9,513 nt of DNA from Caryophanales bacterium UBA3668. Lineage in GTDB: Bacteria; Bacillota_I; Bacilli_A; RFN20; CAG-826. The DNA lies in NCBI GenBank assembly GCA_002373085.1, contig DFJP01000065.1:1-9513 (forward strand), read 5' to 3'. Both the position numbers and the translations under genes were made by a program. Below the pieces are notes generated by a model. It made no database searches. It saw only the letters and a list, made by a program, of their open reading frames with translations, and was not told the origin of the DNA. This document shows, piece by piece, positions 7,058-9,513 of this stretch; within the stretch, counting starts at the first letter, position 1, and every line of letters begins with the position of its first letter.

Positions 7058-8258
7058 GAAGTTATCCGCTTTATTTGCATTAACTTCGCTTCTTCTCTCA
7101 TCTTGTGCGACTTTGACAATTCCTAGTGGAATTCCTCACGGAGAACAAGGTGAAGGTGGTGAAACACCTGAAGAAGTAGTTTTCAATGTGACATCTTCAA
7201 AATTCATCGATGAAGAAGGACACTTAGAAGTTAGTTATTCTTGTAACTATCCTTCTCCTTTTGAAGTAACAGGGCATAGTTTCTCCAAATTAAATGTCTC
7301 AGGGGTGTCCATAAGTGAGCTAACTAGAGGAAATAATATGTTCACTATTCTTAGCCCAGTTGTTTATTCATCTTTAAAACTTGAGTTTTATGATACGAAC
7401 AACGTTATTTATCTCACCTCAAGACTTAATGATGTAGAGATGTACACTCCTGAAGTTATCATCCCTGATGATCCTCCAGTGGTTGACCCACCAGTAATTG
7501 ATCCACCTGGACCAACAATTGATTATCCACAAGGCTATACAGAACTATATTGGTCTGATGAATTCGATGGAGATAAACTCGATAAAGGTAATTGGACTTA
7601 TGAAACCGGTAACGGAAGTGGTGGCTGGGGAAATAACGAAGCTGAATATTACACAGATAGTAATGATTTCGTCAGTGATGGAGTTTTAACCATTCGTGCG
7701 AAAGCGGAAAATAGAGGAAACTTCAACTACACTTCAACAAGAATTAAAACTCAAAACAAAGTCCATTTTACTTATGGTTATGTTGAAGCGAGAATCTCTC
7801 TTCCAGTAGTTACAGGTATGTGGCCAGCGTTTTGGATGATGCCAAATGACTCAGTCTATGGAGGATGGCCTCATTCAGGAGAGATTGATATTATGGAGGC
7901 CAAAGGAAGAATTACTAATCAAAGTTCTTCTGCGCTTCACTTTTCTAATCATGATGGAGGATATCACGATTATGTCGCTCATGAACAAAACGGACATAAT
8001 ATCGCTGAATATCATAAATACGCAGTTGAATGGAAAGCAGATACAATTAGATATCTAATTGATGATGTGTGTCACTTCCAAGTCAATAAAAGCCAATGGC
8101 AAACTAGAGGTAGCACTAGTGAGTTAGCTCCTTTTGATAAAGATTTTTACATCATTTTAAATCTTGCGGTTGGAGGACATTTTGATAACTATCAAATGCC
8201 ACCTTCTAACTTTATTAGCGCGGATATGAAAATTGATTATGTGAGGGTATTCAAATAA
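7050..8258 (+). CDS. GH16 endo-beta-1,3-glucanase (laminarinase-like) lipoprotein with extra N-terminal domain
   Basis: The predicted role is endo-hydrolysis of beta-1,3-glucan (or mixed-linkage beta-glucan) at the outer face of the membrane. The protein has 402 residues. The lipobox LSSC places the lipidated Cys at 19. Residues of about 40-137 form a beta-rich region of unknown family. A Pro/Asp linker follows (about 138-156, DPPVVDPPVIDPP). The GH16 domain runs from about 163 to the end, with WSDEFDG, NWTYETGNG and WPAFWMMPNDSVYGGWP. The EIDIME active site has Glu278 as nucleophile, Asp280 as helper and Glu283 as acid/base, which is the beta-bulge form typical of laminarinases. The domain end (KIDYVRVFK) is intact. 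The gene overlaps the phosphorylase by 8 bp and the next GH16 gene by 1 bp. The N-terminal region may be an undescribed carbohydrate-binding or spacer domain. Confidence 0.93.
   Translation: MNKKLSALFALTSLLLSSCATLTIPSGIPHGEQGEGGETPEEVVFNVTSSKFIDEEGHLEVSYSCNYPSPFEVTGHSFSKLNVSGVSISELTRGNNMFTILSPVVYSSLKLEFYDTNNVIYLTSRLNDVEMYTPEVIIPDDPPVVDPPVIDPPGPTIDYPQGYTELYWSDEFDGDKLDKGNWTYETGNGSGGWGNNEAEYYTDSNDFVSDGVLTIRAKAENRGNFNYTSTRIKTQNKVHFTYGYVEARISLPVVTGMWPAFWMMPNDSVYGGWPHSGEIDIMEAKGRITNQSSSALHFSNHDGGYHDYVAHEQNGHNIAEYHKYAVEWKADTIRYLIDDVCHFQVNKSQWQTRGSTSELAPFDKDFYIILNLAVGGHFDNYQMPPSNFISADMKIDYVRVFK
7464..7517 (+). other. Pro/Asp-rich interdomain linker of the first GH16 lipoprotein
   Basis: Residues of about 139-156 consist largely of a repeated (V/I)-(V/I/D)-D-P-P unit. 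It is an extended, probably rigid spacer that separates the N-terminal beta-rich domain from the GH16 catalytic domain. The second GH16 protein has no such linker and begins its catalytic domain soon after the lipobox. Confidence 0.75.
7821..7900 (+). repeat. Near-identical GH16 active-site segment, copy 1
   Basis: This 80-base segment spans the WPAFWMM to EIDIME region and matches 8624-8703 with four differences, all synonymous. The final 44 bases (7857-7900) are identical to 8660-8703. The rest of the two genes differs much more, so this patch reflects recent exchange or strong constraint. Confidence 0.85.
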
Positions 8259-9097
8259 TGAAAAAAGGTTTAGTATTCCCATTAGTGGCTATTCTTTTAT
8301 CTAGTTGTAACCCTCAACCTGCTAATACAATTCCAGCAGGATATGAACTTTTCTATGAAGAAAATTTTGATGGAGATAAATTAGATCGTGCTGTTTGGTC
8401 ATATGAAACCGGTAACGGTAATAGTGGTTGGGGTAATGATGAAGTTGAATATTATAAAGAAGACAATGCGGTTGTTAAAGATGGACAACTTCACATTATT
8501 GCAAAAAAAGAAAGTGTTGGAGGTTTTAACTATACTTCCGCGAGAATTAAAACAGTTAACGAAGTTAAATTCAAATATGGAATTGTTGAAGCAAAGATTG
8601 CTTTGCCTCATCAAAAAGGTTTATGGCCAGCATTCTGGATGATGCCTAATGACTCAGTTTATGGAGGATGGCCTCATTCAGGAGAGATTGATATTATGGA
8701 GGCTGATTGTGGATATGAATTTGGCACTTCTTGTGCAATTCATTATTCCTTAACTGGTGGTTCCCATGCTTATGACACTGGTTATAACAATATGCGTACT
8801 AGAGACTATCAATATTCTATTACTGAGTTCCATATCTATAAATTAGATTGGCAAGAAGATATGATATCAGTCTACGTTGATGATAGACTGATTAAGGAGT
8901 TCCCACAAAGAATGTGGTCTACTGCAAGTGTATCTAAAGATGAAAATCCGATTGCTCCATTTGATCAAGAATTCTACATTATTCTAAATATGGCAGTCGG
9001 TGGTAACTATGTTAAAGGAAATATACCTGATGGCGACTTTACTTCTGGAGAGATGATTGTCGACTACATTAGAGTATACACTTATGAAGGAGAATAA
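8258..9097 (+). CDS. GH16 endo-beta-1,3-glucanase (laminarinase-like) lipoprotein, compact form
   Basis: This 279-residue paralogue of the upstream enzyme has the same predicted reaction at the cell surface. Signal peptide and lipobox are LSSC, with Cys17 lipidated, and a spacer of only about ten residues leads into the catalytic domain (about 27-276). The domain shows FYEENFDGDKLD, WSYETGNGNSGWG, WPAFWMMPNDSVYGGWP and the EIDIME centre, with Glu143 (nucleophile), Asp145 and Glu148 (acid/base). After the active site it has a longer loop than its paralogue (CGYEFGTSCAIHY through NNMRTRDYQYS), which may alter substrate binding. The ATG shares its A with the TAA stop of the preceding gene (TAATG), and GAGGG lies ten bases upstream, so translation is probably coupled. 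Tandem duplication with later divergence is the simplest origin. Confidence 0.93.
   Translation: MKKGLVFPLVAILLSSCNPQPANTIPAGYELFYEENFDGDKLDRAVWSYETGNGNSGWGNDEVEYYKEDNAVVKDGQLHIIAKKESVGGFNYTSARIKTVNEVKFKYGIVEAKIALPHQKGLWPAFWMMPNDSVYGGWPHSGEIDIMEADCGYEFGTSCAIHYSLTGGSHAYDTGYNNMRTRDYQYSITEFHIYKLDWQEDMISVYVDDRLIKEFPQRMWSTASVSKDENPIAPFDQEFYIILNMAVGGNYVKGNIPDGDFTSGEMIVDYIRVYTYEGE
8624..8703 (+). repeat. Near-identical GH16 active-site segment, copy 2
   Basis: This is the partner of 7821-7900: 76 of 80 bases match by direct comparison, and the last 44 are identical. The four changes fall at third codon positions. Confidence 0.85.
9087..9093 (+). promoter_or_regulatory. Ribosome binding site that supports the long ATPase start at 9100
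   Basis: AAGGAGA lies six bases before ATG 9100, inside the last codons of the second GH16 gene. The next in-frame ATG (9205) has only an AAGGA one base away, too close to work well. This supports translation of the long N-terminal extension. Confidence 0.85.
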
Positions 9098-9099
9098 AT

Positions 9100-9513
9100 A
9101 TGGCAAGAGAAAAAATGTCTAGAGAAGAAAGAAAAGCTCTTGAAAGACAACAAGAACATGAAGAAAAAATCCTTTCTAAAAAAAGAGAAGTTGTCTATAA
9201 GGAAATGATTCAGGCCCAAAAGGTCTCTTTAAGAGAAGACAAAACCGCTCCAACTGATTCTTTTATTTCCCTTCAACATATTAATAAAATCTACCCTAAC
9301 CGTGTCCAAGCAGTCTTTGATTTCAACTTAGAAATTAAAGAAAAAGAATTTATCGTTTTTGTCGGTCCTTCTGGATGTGGTAAATCCACAACTCTAAGAA
9401 TGATTGCCGGACTAGAAGAAATCACTGGTGGTGATTTATATATTGATGGCGAATTCGCGAACGAATTAGAACCAAAAGATAGAGACACTGCGATGGTCTT
9501 CCAAAGCTATGCT
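9100..9513 (+). CDS. Sugar ABC transporter ATPase, MsmK/UgpC/MalK type, with N-terminal extension (3'-truncated)
   Basis: This is the ATP-hydrolysing subunit of a carbohydrate importer, acting at the cytoplasmic face of the membrane. The first 138 codons are present and remain open at the window edge. The ABC domain begins near residue 55 (FISLQHINKIYPNRVQAVFD) and shows Walker A GPSGCGKST at 89-97, followed by TLRMIAGLEEITGG and the Q-loop MVFQSYA with Gln135. Signature, Walker B and the regulatory C-terminal domain lie beyond the window. Residues 1 to about 54 are highly charged (many Lys, Arg, Glu, Gln) and probably helical. Family members usually start almost directly at the ABC domain. 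The ATG follows the GH16 stop by two bases with a good ribosome binding site, so the extension is likely translated. It probably powers the permease whose end is at 548, or serves several sugar importers. Confidence 0.93.
   Translation, partial: MAREKMSREERKALERQQEHEEKILSKKREVVYKEMIQAQKVSLREDKTAPTDSFISLQHINKIYPNRVQAVFDFNLEIKEKEFIVFVGPSGCGKSTTLRMIAGLEEITGGDLYIDGEFANELEPKDRDTAMVFQSYA

Noticed and set aside
611..9097. Possible use of TGA as a Trp codon, as in some Mollicutes
   Set aside because: All Trp residues in conserved motifs (for example in GH16 and the phosphorylase) are encoded by TGG, and the genes are full-length with TAA stops and no internal TGA. Nothing in the window supports recoding, although the absence of TGA stops leaves the point untested.
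9291..9488. Open reading frame on the minus strand opposite the ABC ATPase
   Set aside because: It is antisense to the Walker A region of a clear ATPase gene. Open antisense frames opposite such genes are common and there is no independent support for translation.

Overview
The window looks like one co-directional operon fragment, all on the + strand, from a low-GC Gram-positive-type bacterium (Bacillota or a Mollicutes-like relative). The evidence is the AT-rich DNA, strong AGGAGG-type ribosome binding sites, TAA as every visible stop codon, four lipoproteins with short lipobox signal peptides, and no outer-membrane (Sus-type) components. The taxon cannot be fixed more closely from this sequence alone. 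TGG encodes Trp throughout, and no in-frame TGA hints at recoding.

Layout, left to right: (1) 1-548, the 3' part of a MalG-type ABC sugar permease. (2) 549-610, a short gap with a small hairpin. (3) 611-2416, a modular lipoprotein with two bacterial Ig-like (Big_2) domains, two related CBM-like beta-sandwich modules and an FN3-like domain between them. (4) 2440-3867, a lipoprotein with a predicted GLUG-like beta-helix. (5) 3868-3931, a gap with a strong GC-rich hairpin. (6) 3932-7057, a large cytoplasmic glycoside phosphorylase of the GH94/GH149/GH161 type. (7) 7050-8258 and (8) 8258-9097, two tandem GH16 endo-beta-1,3-glucanase (laminarinase-like) lipoproteins, overlapping their upstream neighbours by 8 bp and 1 bp. 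(9) 9100-9513, the 5' part of an MsmK/UgpC-type sugar ABC ATPase with an unusual charged N-terminal extension. There is no stretch of 300 bases without a gene, and no RNA gene, mobile element or CRISPR array was seen.

Taken together this reads as a compact beta-1,3-glucan (laminarin-like) utilisation locus. Surface-anchored GH16 enzymes would cut the polymer. Surface lipoproteins with binding-type modules would hold the polymer or its fragments. The ABC transporter would import oligosaccharides. The cytoplasmic phosphorylase would release glucose 1-phosphate without spending ATP. The GH16 calls are firm. The phosphorylase fold is well supported, but its beta-1,3 specificity is inferred mainly from context. 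The roles of the two non-catalytic lipoproteins are inference.
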